Shown in pieces: positions 1 through 8,561 of a stretch of 64,000 nucleotides of DNA (position 1 is the first letter of the stretch; the number at the start of each line of letters is the position of its first letter). The translations under genes and the position numbers were made by a program. The DNA comes from Aerophototrophica crusticola (GTDB taxonomy: Bacteria > Pseudomonadota > Alphaproteobacteria > Azospirillales > Azospirillaceae). The stretch lies in assembly GCA_001939945.1 (NCBI GenBank), contig MOEB01000017.1, positions 39,324-103,323 of the forward strand. The letters run 5' to 3'. Below the pieces are notes generated by a model, which was given only the letters and a program-made list of their open reading frames with translations, made no database searches and had not been told where the DNA came from.

Positions 1-1846
1 CGGCCCGCCCGCCACGGTGCCCTCGGGCGTCGGCGTCTTCGCCTTCGGCGACAGCGCAATGGAGATGGGCAACCTCTACCTCCTGCCCGGCCAGCCCAAC
101 CCCTATGCCGCCGCCAATTTCCGCGACAAGGGCTGGCAGCGTGACAGCAACGGCCCCGTCTGGGTCGAGCGGCTGGCCCCCGGCCTGCGCCCCGTCAATG
201 CCGGGACCCCTTATGGTCGGCGGCTGAGCTTCGCCCACAGCGGGGCCACCACGGGCCTGGGCGATCCCACCGCCAGCCCGGCGGACGTGGGCGTGCTGTC
301 CCAGGTGGAGGGGTTCCGGCAGCTCACCGCCGCGGGGGCCGTGAAGGTGGAGCGGGCCGACCTGTTCTTCCTGGAGGCCGGGCCCAACGACATCATGAAC
401 GCCCTGCTGCTGGGCCAGGGCGACCTGTCCACCGTCACCCGCGACCTGTCGGCCAACCTGGCGGAGGCGGCGCGGCGGCTGGCCGGTCTGGGGGCCAAGA
501 CCATCTTCGTCAACGACATCCCCGACATCCAGTCTGCCCCCGCCTTCAACGGCGACCTGGACCTGGGCGGGCAGGAGGCGGCCGTGCGCACGGCCCTGGG
601 TGTGCTGTCCGCCAACGGCCGCCGCGACCTGCGCGCCGCCCTCGGCACGCTGAACGGCAAGTTGGGCGCCGACACCAGCGTGGTCACGGTGAAGCTGAAC
701 GAGCTGCTGGCGCATGTGGCGGGCAACGCCAAGGCCCTGGGCTTCACCCAGCCGCTGACGAAATCCTGCCTGAACCTGGAGACGGGAGCCCTGTGCTCCA
801 CCGACCGGGCGGTGCAGGACCAGTACCTGTTCTTCGACAGCCTGCACCTGACCGGCCGCGGCCAGGCGCTGGAAGCCGCCTATGTGGCGAGCCTGGTGGA
901 CCAGGTACGGGGCGGTGCCAACCTGCGCTTCGCCCGGCTGGCGGATTGGAGCATGGATGCGGGCAGCCGGGCCGCGGACCTGGCTCACGCCGGCCTGGAG
1001 GGCGCGCCCCGGGACGGGTTCGGCCTGTTCGCCCAAGTCATGGCCGGCCGGCGGCAGGCCAAGGGCGGGGCGGGCTCCGCCGCCGCCGACCTCAGCCACC
1101 ATGGCGGGCTGGCGGGGATCAGCTATGGCGACGGGGAGGGCTGGCGCGTCGCCGTCGGCGCCGGTGTGCTGAACGGCCAGGGCAGCTTCGCCGCGGGCGG
1201 CGGCTTCAAGGCCCGCAAGGGCGGCATCGCCGCGGCGGCGGGGGAGCGACGCTTCGGGGATTTCGTGCTGGGCGCCAGCACCGCCTATGCCTGGACCGAC
1301 CTGAAAAACATCACCCGCGCCACCGGCATCCCCACCCTGCGCCCCCGCGGGCAGACGGAAGGCGAGGCGCACCGGATCGGCCTGGCGGCCGGCTGGTCCC
1401 TGCGGGGCGACGGCTGGTTCATGCTGCCCGCCCTCGAGCTGGCCTGGCAGAAGGCGAAGGTGCTGGGCTACCGCGAGACGGACGCCGCGGGCCTGGGCAT
1501 GGACTATGGCACCACCCGCCGCACCGACTGGACGGCGGGGCTGAGCCTGCGGGCGGGGCTTGAGCCGGTGTCGCTGGGCCGGGGCGTCAGCCTCCAGCCG
1601 CTGCTGTCCGCCCGCTATGTCCGCGCCCTGGACGCACCCGACACCGACGTGACCGCCACCCTGACAGACAACACCGCCCGCCCCGTGCGGGTGACGGCGA
1701 CGGACGGCGGTCGAGACCGGGGCGAGGTGGCGCCGGAACTGCGCCTGGGCTTGGGCCAGTCCCTGGACCTGTCCCTGTCCTACGCCCGCGGCTTCGGTGC
1801 GGGCGCTGAGGACAAGGCGCGGCTAGGGCTGAACTTCCGGTTCTAA
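1..1846 (+). CDS. GDSL-family esterase autotransporter (5' end outside window)
   Basis: The reading frame is already open at the first base, so the signal peptide and true start lie upstream. The passenger has the SGNH/GDSL landmarks: a GDS nucleophile block close to the visible N terminus (AFGDSAMEMGN), a GPND block (EAGPNDIMN) and the catalytic D-x-x-H block (DSLHLTG). The last ~270 residues look like an autotransporter beta-barrel and end in the typical terminal aromatic (LGLNFRF). By family knowledge such proteins, like EstA, stay on the outer membrane and hydrolyse acyl esters facing outward. The substrate is not predictable. The 3' end overlaps the convergent AraC-type gene by 24 bases. 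Confidence 0.88.
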   Translation, partial: GPPATVPSGVGVFAFGDSAMEMGNLYLLPGQPNPYAAANFRDKGWQRDSNGPVWVERLAPGLRPVNAGTPYGRRLSFAHSGATTGLGDPTASPADVGVLSQVEGFRQLTAAGAVKVERADLFFLEAGPNDIMNALLLGQGDLSTVTRDLSANLAEAARRLAGLGAKTIFVNDIPDIQSAPAFNGDLDLGGQEAAVRTALGVLSANGRRDLRAALGTLNGKLGADTSVVTVKLNELLAHVAGNAKALGFTQPLTKSCLNLETGALCSTDRAVQDQYLFFDSLHLTGRGQALEAAYVASLVDQVRGGANLRFARLADWSMDAGSRAADLAHAGLEGAPRDGFGLFAQVMAGRRQAKGGAGSAAADLSHHGGLAGISYGDGEGWRVAVGAGVLNGQGSFAAGGGFKARKGGIAAAAGERRFGDFVLGASTAYAWTDLKNITRATGIPTLRPRGQTEGEAHRIGLAAGWSLRGDGWFMLPALELAWQKAKVLGYRETDAAGLGMDYGTTRRTDWTAGLSLRAGLEPVSLGRGVSLQPLLSARYVRALDAPDTDVTATLTDNTARPVRVTATDGGRDRGEVAPELRLGLGQSLDLSLSYARGFGAGAEDKARLGLNFRF

Positions 1847-2965
1847 GCCAGTCCTGGCGGGCACCCCGTCACCGTCGCGCCAAGCGGTGGGCGTGGTGCC
1901 CGTCTGTTTCTTGAAGGCGGCGTTGAAGGCCGACTTGCTGTTGAAGCCGACGGCCAGGCCGATCTCCAGCACCGTCCGGCCCGCCTCTGTCGGGTCGCGC
2001 AACAGTCGGCAGGCCTCGGCCACCCGCTGGCCGTTCACGAAGTCCCGGAAGCTGGTGCCCAGGTGGGCGTTCAGGGTCTGCGACACGTCATTAGGGCTGG
2101 CCCCCACCGCCTTCGCGAGGGTGGGCAGGGACAGGTCGGGGTCCTGGTACAGGTCCTCGCGGGCGATCTCCCGCCGCAGCTTGGCGGCGATGCGCCGCAT
2201 GTCCTCCTCGGCCAGGGCGGACTTGGCGTATTTCGGGCCGGGCAGCAAGGCGGCCGCCACCTCTGCCGGACGGGGCAGGAAGACCCCGGGCCGCACCAGG
2301 GCAAGCAGGCCCAGCCCATAGGTCACCAGCACCTGCACCAGTCCCAGCCAGCGCTCCACGCTGTCGCCCCGATCCGGCAGGGCGATGCCCACGGCGATGG
2401 TCACCAGATAGGCCAGCCAGACCGCCGTGGCCGCCCGCAGCAACAGCCGCACCCACTCCAGCCGAGCCGTCCCCTCCGCCCCGTCAAGGCGCCCCAAGGC
2501 CGCTGCCACCTCCCGCCGCGCCCAGCGCAGGCACAGCCCCGCCTGCACGGCCGTGCCCACCACCGCCAGGAAAGGCGGCAAGTCCAGCAGGACGGCCCGC
2601 AGCTCCGTCTCCCCCGCCCAGGCCAGCGGACGGGTGCCCAGGACGGACAATGCGATGAAGGCCGGGAACAGCAGGTGGCCCACACCGACCCGCGGCGCGG
2701 GCGGCCCACCGCCCACCAGCGTGCGCACATGGAACAGCAGCAGGGGACCGTAGAGGGGCAGCAGCACATGGCCAAGGTCGGTCCACGGCCCCTCCCCCCA
2801 ACCCAGCCGGGCCGCGTCGAAGGCGCCGTTCCCGGCGGAGACCAGCAGCAGGGCCAGCAAGAAGCGGTTGGACGGGGCGGACCGGTCCGCCTTCCAGGCC
2901 AGCAGCCCGGCCAGGAACAGGCCCTGCAACGCGCCCAGCAGGATCAGCGCGGTGAGGAGGTCCAT
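1823..2965 (-). CDS. Membrane-anchored AraC-family transcriptional regulator
   Basis: The N-terminal ~230 residues are strongly hydrophobic with several predicted membrane spans, beginning MDLLTALILLGALQGLFLAG. The C-terminal ~100 residues form an AraC-type double helix-turn-helix (GLAVGFNSKSAFNAAFKKQ, then TGTTPTAWR). I chose the ATG at 2965 because the hydrophobic segment begins there; a TTG 14 codons upstream is possible, and neither has a clear Shine-Dalgarno. Known relatives sense extracytoplasmic or membrane signals, but the ligand here is unknown. It converges on the esterase autotransporter and diverges from the small lipoprotein gene. Confidence 0.85.
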   Translation of the reverse strand: MDLLTALILLGALQGLFLAGLLAWKADRSAPSNRFLLALLLVSAGNGAFDAARLGWGEGPWTDLGHVLLPLYGPLLLFHVRTLVGGGPPAPRVGVGHLLFPAFIALSVLGTRPLAWAGETELRAVLLDLPPFLAVVGTAVQAGLCLRWARREVAAALGRLDGAEGTARLEWVRLLLRAATAVWLAYLVTIAVGIALPDRGDSVERWLGLVQVLVTYGLGLLALVRPGVFLPRPAEVAAALLPGPKYAKSALAEEDMRRIAAKLRREIAREDLYQDPDLSLPTLAKAVGASPNDVSQTLNAHLGTSFRDFVNGQRVAEACRLLRDPTEAGRTVLEIGLAVGFNSKSAFNAAFKKQTGTTPTAWRDGDGVPARTGLEPEVQP

Positions 2966-3131
2966 GGGTCGGGTGCCAAATCCGTTGTGCCGGTCAGGGC
3001 ATGCCAAGGGGCGGGGTGGGTGTCAAGCCGGCTTGCCGGAGTGGTCCCGCGGCGTCCTGGCCTACAGGACCGGACGATTGGCGATGCCCGCCGCGGCAGG
3101 GTGGCGGCACGGCGCGACGCCGAAACGCGAC

Positions 3132-3145
3132 TTTCGAACTCGAAA
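3132..3145. repeat. Dispersed TTTCGA-N2-TCGAAA palindrome, copy 1
   Basis: TTTCGAACTCGAAA, just upstream of the lipoprotein start. It matches copies near 35550, 53494 and 60134 and is embedded in a similar flank (gcgac...ccc) to the copy at 60134 read in reverse. Confidence 0.5.
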
Positions 3146-3160
3146 CCCGAGCGAAGAACC

Positions 3161-3553
3161 ATGACCCGTCCCATCGCCGCCCTCGCCCTCACCGCCCTCT
3201 TGCTGCTGCCCGCCTGCACCACCCTGGCCGACGCGGTGGATGCCCGGGGCACCGGCACGAGGCAGGAGTTCGCCCCCGCCCCCGACCGGATGTTTGCCGT
3301 CGTCGTGACCGCCCTGGACCGGGCCGGCCTGGAGGTGGTGTCCGCCGACCGGGCCACCGGCACCATCCTGGCCCAACGCCGCGCCACCTGGCCCGGCGAC
3401 GACGGGGAGAACGTGGCCGTCTTCGTGCAGCCCGCGCCGGGCGGTCGCACGGCGGTGGAGGTGGTGGGCAAGCGCGCCACCACGACCCAGGTCTGGAACG
3501 GGACCTCGGAAGCCAAAATCATGCGCGCCATCGCCGAGGGGCTGGCGGGCTGA
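3161..3553 (+). CDS. Small putative lipoprotein
   Basis: 130 residues. The N terminus is a lipoprotein signal peptide, MTRPIAALALTALLLLPAC, with Cys19 in an L-P-A-C lipobox. The mature part (~110 residues) has an alternating hydrophobic pattern (FAVVVTALDRAGLEV, AVFVQPAPGGRTAVEVVGK) like small periplasmic lipoproteins that fold as one alpha/beta domain. I do not recognise a named family. The start follows a GAAGAACC stretch; the gene stands alone between divergent and co-directional neighbours. It is probably membrane-tethered in the periplasm with unknown function. Confidence 0.75.
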   Translation: MTRPIAALALTALLLLPACTTLADAVDARGTGTRQEFAPAPDRMFAVVVTALDRAGLEVVSADRATGTILAQRRATWPGDDGENVAVFVQPAPGGRTAVEVVGKRATTTQVWNGTSEAKIMRAIAEGLAG

Positions 3554-3605
3554 GGGGCCGCTGGTGTAGGGCTTTCCCCGGGCACGAGTCCGCCCGGGGG
3601 ATGCC

Positions 3606-4232
3606 ATGTTCACGCGCCAGAGCCTTGTCGACCTGTTCTCCGGCTATGACCTGCCGGTGGTCAACATCACCGCGGTGGCAGAGTGCCGGGATTTCGTCAC
3701 CCCGGCCAAGGCGCTGGGCCTGCCGCCCTTCGCCCTGTTGCTGCACGGGATCGCCAGGGCGAGCCTGACGGTGCCGGCCTTCAGGTGGCGGCTGCTGGAC
3801 GGCAAGCCGGTGGAGGTGCGCGGCCTGACCGTGTCCTACACGGTGGTCGGGGCCGACGGGAACCTTAACTTCTCCACCTTCCGCCACGACGACGACCGGG
3901 CGGTGTTCCTGGAGCGCTACCTTGCGGACCGGGAGGTCGCGCGGGCAGCCACGGCGGAGAAGCTGCGCCTCGACCCGTTGGAAGGGCGCGACTACGTGTT
4001 CGTCACCTGCATGCCCTGGCTGCGCTTCACCCAGATCCAGCACCCGTTGGCAAGGCGCGGGGATTGCTCCATCCCCAACGTCGCCATCGGCAGGTTCCGG
4101 CACGAGGGCGGCCGGGTCAGCTTCCCCTTCTCCGTCCAGGCCCACCACGGGCTGGTGGACGGGTTCCATGTCCACCAGCTCATCCAAGCCGTCGAGGCCG
4201 GGATGGATGCCCTGGTCGAGGAGCTGGGCTAA
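3606..4232 (+). CDS. CatA-like (type A chloramphenicol acetyltransferase fold) acyltransferase
   Basis: 208 residues, the usual length for type A CAT proteins. The signature H-H-x-x-x-D-G is present as HHGLVDGFH (residues 180-188), placing His181 as general base and Asp185 as the structural aspartate. The region PFSVQAHHGLVDGFHVHQLIQA matches the end of the CAT fold. The family forms acetyl-CoA-dependent trimers acting on hydroxyl acceptors. Many chromosomal members are not proven antibiotic resistance enzymes, so I do not call it cat. It ends 10 bases from the convergent small membrane protein gene. Confidence 0.85.
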   Translation: MFTRQSLVDLFSGYDLPVVNITAVAECRDFVTPAKALGLPPFALLLHGIARASLTVPAFRWRLLDGKPVEVRGLTVSYTVVGADGNLNFSTFRHDDDRAVFLERYLADREVARAATAEKLRLDPLEGRDYVFVTCMPWLRFTQIQHPLARRGDCSIPNVAIGRFRHEGGRVSFPFSVQAHHGLVDGFHVHQLIQAVEAGMDALVEELG

Positions 4233-4242
4233 GGCCGGAGGG

Positions 4243-4398
4243 TCAGGCCGCGCGCTGGCGCTGCGGGATGGCGACGGTGATCGGCTGTGGCCGCACCGCA
4301 CTCGCCACGCCACAAAGCGCGGTCAAGGCCAGCAGGCCCAGGCAGGCCAGGAAGCCGCCGGTGACGAGGAAGAGCAGGGCGAAGACCAGGGTTTCCAT
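4243..4398 (-). CDS. 51-residue putative membrane protein (small ORF)
   Basis: An ATG at 4398 opens a 51-codon frame ending in TGA at 4243. A strong Shine-Dalgarno, CGGGAG, lies seven bases before the ATG. The product begins METLVFALLFLVTGGFLACL and continues hydrophobic for about 34 residues (one long or two short membrane spans), then ends in a polar basic tail (PQRQRAA). It resembles no family I can name. It is convergent with the CAT-like gene. The ribosome-binding site and the clean hydrophobic/basic layout make it more likely real than chance, but conservation is untested. Confidence 0.5.
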   Translation of the reverse strand: METLVFALLFLVTGGFLACLGLLALTALCGVASAVRPQPITVAIPQRQRAA

Positions 4399-4513
4399 GA
4401 TGGGGCTCCCGTGTTCGAGATGCCCTGAGGGTGCGCCCGTATCCGCATCGTCGCCCTGATGTGGGTCAAGAGCCCTTCGATGTCACAGGGGTTGGGGGAT
4501 GCAGAGCACGGGA

Positions 4514-4652
4514 GTCACCCCGGGCTTGACCCGGGGCCCTTGGGAAAGCGGACCTGCCAAGGGGCGGCAGCGGGGTGCAGGGCGAAGAAAACAGGGCTTC
4601 CGGTGCCCTGCATCGACCGATCCCGAGGGCCCCGGGTCAAGCCCGGGGTGAC
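4514..4652. repeat. Long inverted repeat, 26-base arms
   Basis: Left arm 4514-4539 (GTCACCCCGGGCTTGACC...) and right arm 4627-4652 are perfect reverse complements across all 26 bases, separated by 87 bases. Each arm also contains its own smaller palindrome (CCCCGGG-CTTGA-CCCGGGG). Intergenic repeats of this type are common in alphaproteobacterial genomes. The 280-base gap holding it contains no gene I can support, and the element lies downstream of both flanking minus-strand genes' coding ends. Confidence 0.8.
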
Positions 4653-4679
4653 ATCATGTGCCCTGCAAAAATGCTGACA

Positions 4680-6065
4680 CTATACCGTGTGCCGGTACAG
4701 CGCGTAGTCCAGGTCCGTCACCGTGGATTCCCACCGCGCCAGTTCCGCCCGTTTGATGGCCAGGAAGCTGCGGTGCAGCGGCTCGCCCAGGGCGGCGGTG
4801 AGGAACTGGGAAGCGTCGGCCTCCGCCATGGCGCTCCGCCAGTCGGGCGGCAGGGGCTCGCAGGAGGGCGCCTCCTCCCCCGGTTGGGTCGGGGGGCCGG
4901 GGTCGGCCCGTGTGTCCAGGCCGTGCAGGATGCCGGCGAGGATGGCGGTGCCCACCAGGTAGGGGTTGGCGTCAACGCCGGCCACCCGGTGCTCCACCCG
5001 CCGCGCCTTGGCCGGGCCGGCGGGGACGCGCAACGCGGCGTCGCGGGTGTTCACGCCCCAGCAGGCGGTGACGGGGGCATAGCTGCGGGCCACGAAACGG
5101 CGCCAGGAATTGGCGTGGGGCGCCAGCAGCAGCATGGAGTCCGGCAGGGTCTCCAGCAAGCCGCCGATGGCGTGGCGCAGGGTCGGGGCGATGGCGCCGG
5201 CTGGGCCGTCCGGGGTTTCGGTGAAGACGTTGTGCCCTTCCCGGTCGGCCAATGAGACGTGCAGGTGCATGCCGGAGCCTGCCTGCCCCGCCAAGGGCTT
5301 GGCCATGAAACAGGCCTCCACCCCGTGCCGCCGGGCCACGGCGCGGACCAGCCGCTTCAGCATCACCAAGTCGTCCGCGGCGCGCAGGATGTCGTCGCGG
5401 TAATGCAGGGTCAGCTCGAACTGGCCGGGGGCGTACTCGGAGATCAGGGTCTCCAGCGGCAGGCCCTGCGCCGCCGCGGCCCGGTAGATGGCCCCGAACA
5501 GGGGTTGCATGCCATCCGCCTCCTCCAGCCCATAGGCCTGGATCTGGCCGCCGCGGCGGCCGTCCAGCAGGCAGGCGGCGGGGCGTGGGCGCCCGTCGGG
5601 GCCGGGCTGCGGGTCCAGCAGGTAGAATTCCAGCTCGAACGCCGCCCTCGGGTGCAGGCCGCGGGCGGCGAGGGCCGCCTGTTGCCGGGCGAGGGCGGCG
5701 CGGGGGTCGTGGGGGCTGGGGCTGCCGTCAAGGCCATGCAGGGTCAGCAGCACCTGGGCCCGGGGCGGGTCGGTCCACGGCATGGGCACCAGGGTGCCGG
5801 GCACCGGCCAGGCCCGCTGGTCGGCGTCGCCCACCTGCCAGACCAGGCCCGTCTCCTCCACGTCCTCCCCCGTCACGTCCAGGCCGAGGATGGAGCTGGG
5901 CAGGTGCCGCCCGTCCCGGTACAGGGACGGCAGCTCATGCCGGCGGATCACCTTGCCCCGGCCGATGCCGTTGGGGTCCATCAGGACGATGTCGATGGCC
6001 TCCACCTCCGGGTGGCGGGCCAGGAACTCCTCGGCCTCCGCCGGGTCGGCGCCCAGGAAGCTCAT
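4680..6065 (-). CDS. Glutamine synthetase-like ligase (GlnA3/gamma-glutamylpolyamine synthetase type)
   Basis: 461 residues of the GS family. Visible landmarks: the FELEF metal-binding strand (Glu144, Glu146), the ISEYAPGQFE motif (residues 208-217), the GSGMHLHVSL nucleotide/metal loop (His267/His269), ANSWRRFV and RVEHRVAGVDANPYL. The protein lacks the C-terminal adenylylation region of housekeeping GlnA and fits catabolic or biosynthetic gamma-glutamyl ligases acting on amines. Its ATG overlaps the upstream aminotransferase stop as ATGA, so the two are translationally coupled. The amine substrate cannot be read from sequence; polyamine or another primary amine is inference. Confidence 0.85.
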   Translation of the reverse strand: MSFLGADPAEAEEFLARHPEVEAIDIVLMDPNGIGRGKVIRRHELPSLYRDGRHLPSSILGLDVTGEDVEETGLVWQVGDADQRAWPVPGTLVPMPWTDPPRAQVLLTLHGLDGSPSPHDPRAALARQQAALAARGLHPRAAFELEFYLLDPQPGPDGRPRPAACLLDGRRGGQIQAYGLEEADGMQPLFGAIYRAAAAQGLPLETLISEYAPGQFELTLHYRDDILRAADDLVMLKRLVRAVARRHGVEACFMAKPLAGQAGSGMHLHVSLADREGHNVFTETPDGPAGAIAPTLRHAIGGLLETLPDSMLLLAPHANSWRRFVARSYAPVTACWGVNTRDAALRVPAGPAKARRVEHRVAGVDANPYLVGTAILAGILHGLDTRADPGPPTQPGEEAPSCEPLPPDWRSAMAEADASQFLTAALGEPLHRSFLAIKRAELARWESTVTDLDYALYRHTV

Positions 6066-7471
6066 GCCGCACCCCCGGTGGCCAGGGCCTCCACCACGTC
6101 CGCGACGGCGGTGCATAGGCCGTCCACCTGGTCGGCGGTCGTGGCCGGGCAGCACAGCATCATGCTGTGGAACGGGGTGACCAGGAAGCCGCGGTTCAGC
6201 AGGGCCAGGTGCAGCACCTGCTCCAGCGGGTGCACGTCCAGCGCCTCCGCCTGTCCGCCGTTCAGCAGGGGCTCCGGCGTGAAGACCAACTCCGCCCGCG
6301 CGCCGACCCGCGCCACGTGCCAGGGCAGGCCGTGGCGGGCGATGACGGCGTTCAGGCCGCTTTCCAGCCGCGCCGCCAGCGCCTCCATGTGCCGGTAGGC
6401 GTCTGGCGTCGCCACCTCTTCCAAGGTCGCCCGCATGGCGGCGAGGGCCAGGGCGTTGGCGGACAAGGTGGTGCCCATGCCGGAATGGCCGGGGGGCAGC
6501 TCGGCGCGGGCAGCGTCCAACCGTTCCCCCACGTCGTCCGTGAAGCCCCAGACGGCGGCGGGCACGCCGCCGGCGATGGGCTTGCCCACGACCAGGATGT
6601 CCGGCTCCAGCCCATGCGCCCTTGTGTAGCCGCCAGGGCCGGTGGAGATGGTGTGCGTCTCATCGATCAGCAGCAGGGTGCCCGCCTCCCGCGTCATGCG
6701 GCGGACGGCGTCCAGGAAGCCTGGTTGCGGCAGCACCATGGCACAGTTGGTCAGCACCGGCTCGGTGATGACGCAGGCCACATCGCGGGCGGACAGGGCC
6801 TCGGCCAGGGCGGCCTCATCGTTGAACTCAACCACGCGGGTATTGGCGGTCAGGTCCACGGCTTGGCCCAGCAGGCCGGGGCGGTGGGCGGGCCTGCCGT
6901 CGATCAGGCGCACGAACGTCTCGTCCACCGTGCCGTGGTAGCAGCCGTTGAAGACCAGCACCTTGGGCCGGCCGGTGACGGCGCGGGCCACGCGCAGGGC
7001 GAAGCGGTTGGCGTCCGTCGCCGTGGCGGCCACCTGCCAGCGGGGCAGGCCGAACCGTTCCCGCAGCAGGGCGCCCACCACCCGCGCGTCGGGGCCGGGC
7101 AGCATGGTGGTCAGGCCGCGGGCCACTTGCGCCTGCACCGCGCGCACCACCGGCGGCGGGGAATGGCCGAACATGGCGCCCGTGTCGCCCAGGCAGAAGT
7201 CGGCCAGGGCGATGCCGTCCGCGTCCCACAGGGTGGCACCCTCCGCCCGCTCCACCAGCAGGGGGAAGGGCAGCGGCCAATCGCGCATCCAGTGCATCGG
7301 CACGCCGCCATGGAACCCCGGCAGTCCCGGCCCGGCCGATGCCCGCCCCTTCGGCCTTGCCTCGGCAAAGCGGCGTGTCTCTGTCTCCAGGAGGGCTTGG
7401 ATGGCGGGTAGCGGAACCCCGCCCATGCGGTCGGCCATGATGGGACCCGGTGTCGTGGACGATGGCCGCAT
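6062..7471 (-). CDS. Class III aminotransferase, glutamate-1-semialdehyde aminomutase-like
   Basis: PLP fold-type I enzyme of class III. Asp270 in LLIDETHT is the pyridine-nitrogen partner and Lys297 in VVGKPIAGGVP is the Schiff-base lysine. The usual IDEV after the aspartate is replaced by IDETHT, as in several GSA-like enzymes outside haem synthesis. The first ATG (7471) is used; an internal ATG at 7438 is possible, as neither has a convincing Shine-Dalgarno. It lies 42 bases after an AraC gene and overlaps the GS-like gene, so the likely role is amino transfer in the same amine pathway. It is unlikely to be hemL because of this context. Confidence 0.82.
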   Translation of the reverse strand: MRPSSTTPGPIMADRMGGVPLPAIQALLETETRRFAEARPKGRASAGPGLPGFHGGVPMHWMRDWPLPFPLLVERAEGATLWDADGIALADFCLGDTGAMFGHSPPPVVRAVQAQVARGLTTMLPGPDARVVGALLRERFGLPRWQVAATATDANRFALRVARAVTGRPKVLVFNGCYHGTVDETFVRLIDGRPAHRPGLLGQAVDLTANTRVVEFNDEAALAEALSARDVACVITEPVLTNCAMVLPQPGFLDAVRRMTREAGTLLLIDETHTISTGPGGYTRAHGLEPDILVVGKPIAGGVPAAVWGFTDDVGERLDAARAELPPGHSGMGTTLSANALALAAMRATLEEVATPDAYRHMEALAARLESGLNAVIARHGLPWHVARVGARAELVFTPEPLLNGGQAEALDVHPLEQVLHLALLNRGFLVTPFHSMMLCCPATTADQVDGLCTAVADVVEALATGGAA

Positions 7472-7513
7472 GAAAGCACGCCCCGCGGGCAGCCGACAAC
7501 GTGCCCGATCAGC

Positions 7514-8419
7514 TCAGCCCCGGCACTGGCGCCGGTACTGGCTGGGGGAGCAGCCCAGGGACAGGGCAAAGGCGGCGGACAGGGCATCTGCCGTGGGGTA
7601 GCCCGCGGCGCCCGCCGCTTCCGCCACCCCGGCGCCGGACTCCAGCAGCAAGCGGGCCTTGCGCAGGCGGCTGTCGGCCAGCAGGCGGGACAGGCGGTGG
7701 CCGTCGGCGGCCAGGAACCCGTCCACCAGCGCCGCCCGGTCCAGGCCGGCGGCGGCAGCCAGGTCGCCCAGGCCGAATTCCTCCGCGATGCTGGCGTCCA
7801 GGAAATCCTCCACCCGCGACGCTTCCGCCGGGGTAAAGGGGCGCGGCATCCCGGGGCCGCCCGGGGCGTGGCGGCGGAGCAGGTGGGCGGCGACCGCGAA
7901 GGCCACCAACTCGTCACACAGCCGGTTGTCCAGCCCCTGGGCGTGCTGGCGCAGCAGCCCCTGGGCCAGCAAGGCCAGGAACGGGTCCACGAAGCCCAGC
8001 CGGGGCAGCAGCCCGGCACTGGCGTGGCCCTCCTCCCCGTCCCGCACGGCGGACAGGATCTCGGGGTCCAGGTAGAGCTGGATGCTGCGTGCCGGCCCGT
8101 CCCAGCGCCAGCTTGTGGCTTGCCCGGCCGGGATGATGGTCAGGCTGCCCGGGGCCATGGCCGCCGTGTCGGACAGCGTGCCCATCCGCCGTTCCAACCG
8201 GTGCAGCCGGCCCACGGTGACCACCAGCAGGTGGCGGTCCAGGGCGGGGGTGCTGGCCTGCCCCGGCCCGCCATGATTGAAGCGCGCGGCGGCCAGGGGC
8301 GTGCCGCTGAACCCGGCTTCCCGCCGGCCCACCACGCTCTGCAGCCAGGAAGGGAGGCCCACCGGCGGGTCGCTGGCGGGTGACGCGGCGGGGCCGGTAG
8401 GGGCGCGGGAAAGGGCCAT
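7514..8419 (-). CDS. AraC-family transcriptional regulator
   Basis: 301 residues starting at the ATG with an AGGAG Shine-Dalgarno eight bases upstream. The N-terminal ~165 residues are a cupin-like effector domain (LLVVTVGRLHRLERR, LTIIPAGQATSWRW). The C-terminal ~100 residues form a divergent AraC double HTH (FGLGDLAAAAGLDRAALVDGF and GVAEAAGAAGYPTADALSAAF, ending SPSQYRRQCRG). It is first in a same-strand unit with the aminotransferase and the GS-like ligase and probably controls them. The inducer is unknown. Confidence 0.85.
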   Translation of the reverse strand: MALSRAPTGPAASPASDPPVGLPSWLQSVVGRREAGFSGTPLAAARFNHGGPGQASTPALDRHLLVVTVGRLHRLERRMGTLSDTAAMAPGSLTIIPAGQATSWRWDGPARSIQLYLDPEILSAVRDGEEGHASAGLLPRLGFVDPFLALLAQGLLRQHAQGLDNRLCDELVAFAVAAHLLRRHAPGGPGMPRPFTPAEASRVEDFLDASIAEEFGLGDLAAAAGLDRAALVDGFLAADGHRLSRLLADSRLRKARLLLESGAGVAEAAGAAGYPTADALSAAFALSLGCSPSQYRRQCRG

Positions 8420-8561
8420 GGGGTCTCCTGCGGGGCGCTGTGCCAACCGCTGGGCCGGGACTGTAACAAGACTTTCGCATTACCGGACCCATCCGGGCGT
8501 ATGGGTGCGGCAGATCGTGTTCCTTCGATGGTGAGCGTTCCCCGGCGACTGCCCGGTTCCC

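Noticed and set aside
2063..3160. Long N-terminal extension of the small lipoprotein frame
   Set aside because: The upstream part lies opposite the AraC-type gene and is Gln/Gly/Arg-rich; the lipoprotein signal at 3161 marks the true start.
3606..4232. Chloramphenicol resistance gene
   Set aside because: The CAT fold and HHxxxDG are present, but chromosomal members often have other substrates and there is no resistance context or mobile element.
4514..4652. Insertion sequence or integrase attachment site
   Set aside because: There is no transposase or integrase, no direct target duplication that I can see, and no tRNA.
6062..7471. hemL (haem biosynthesis glutamate-1-semialdehyde aminomutase)
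   Set aside because: Operon context with an AraC regulator and a GS-like ligase, and the IDETHT motif, argue for a different substrate.
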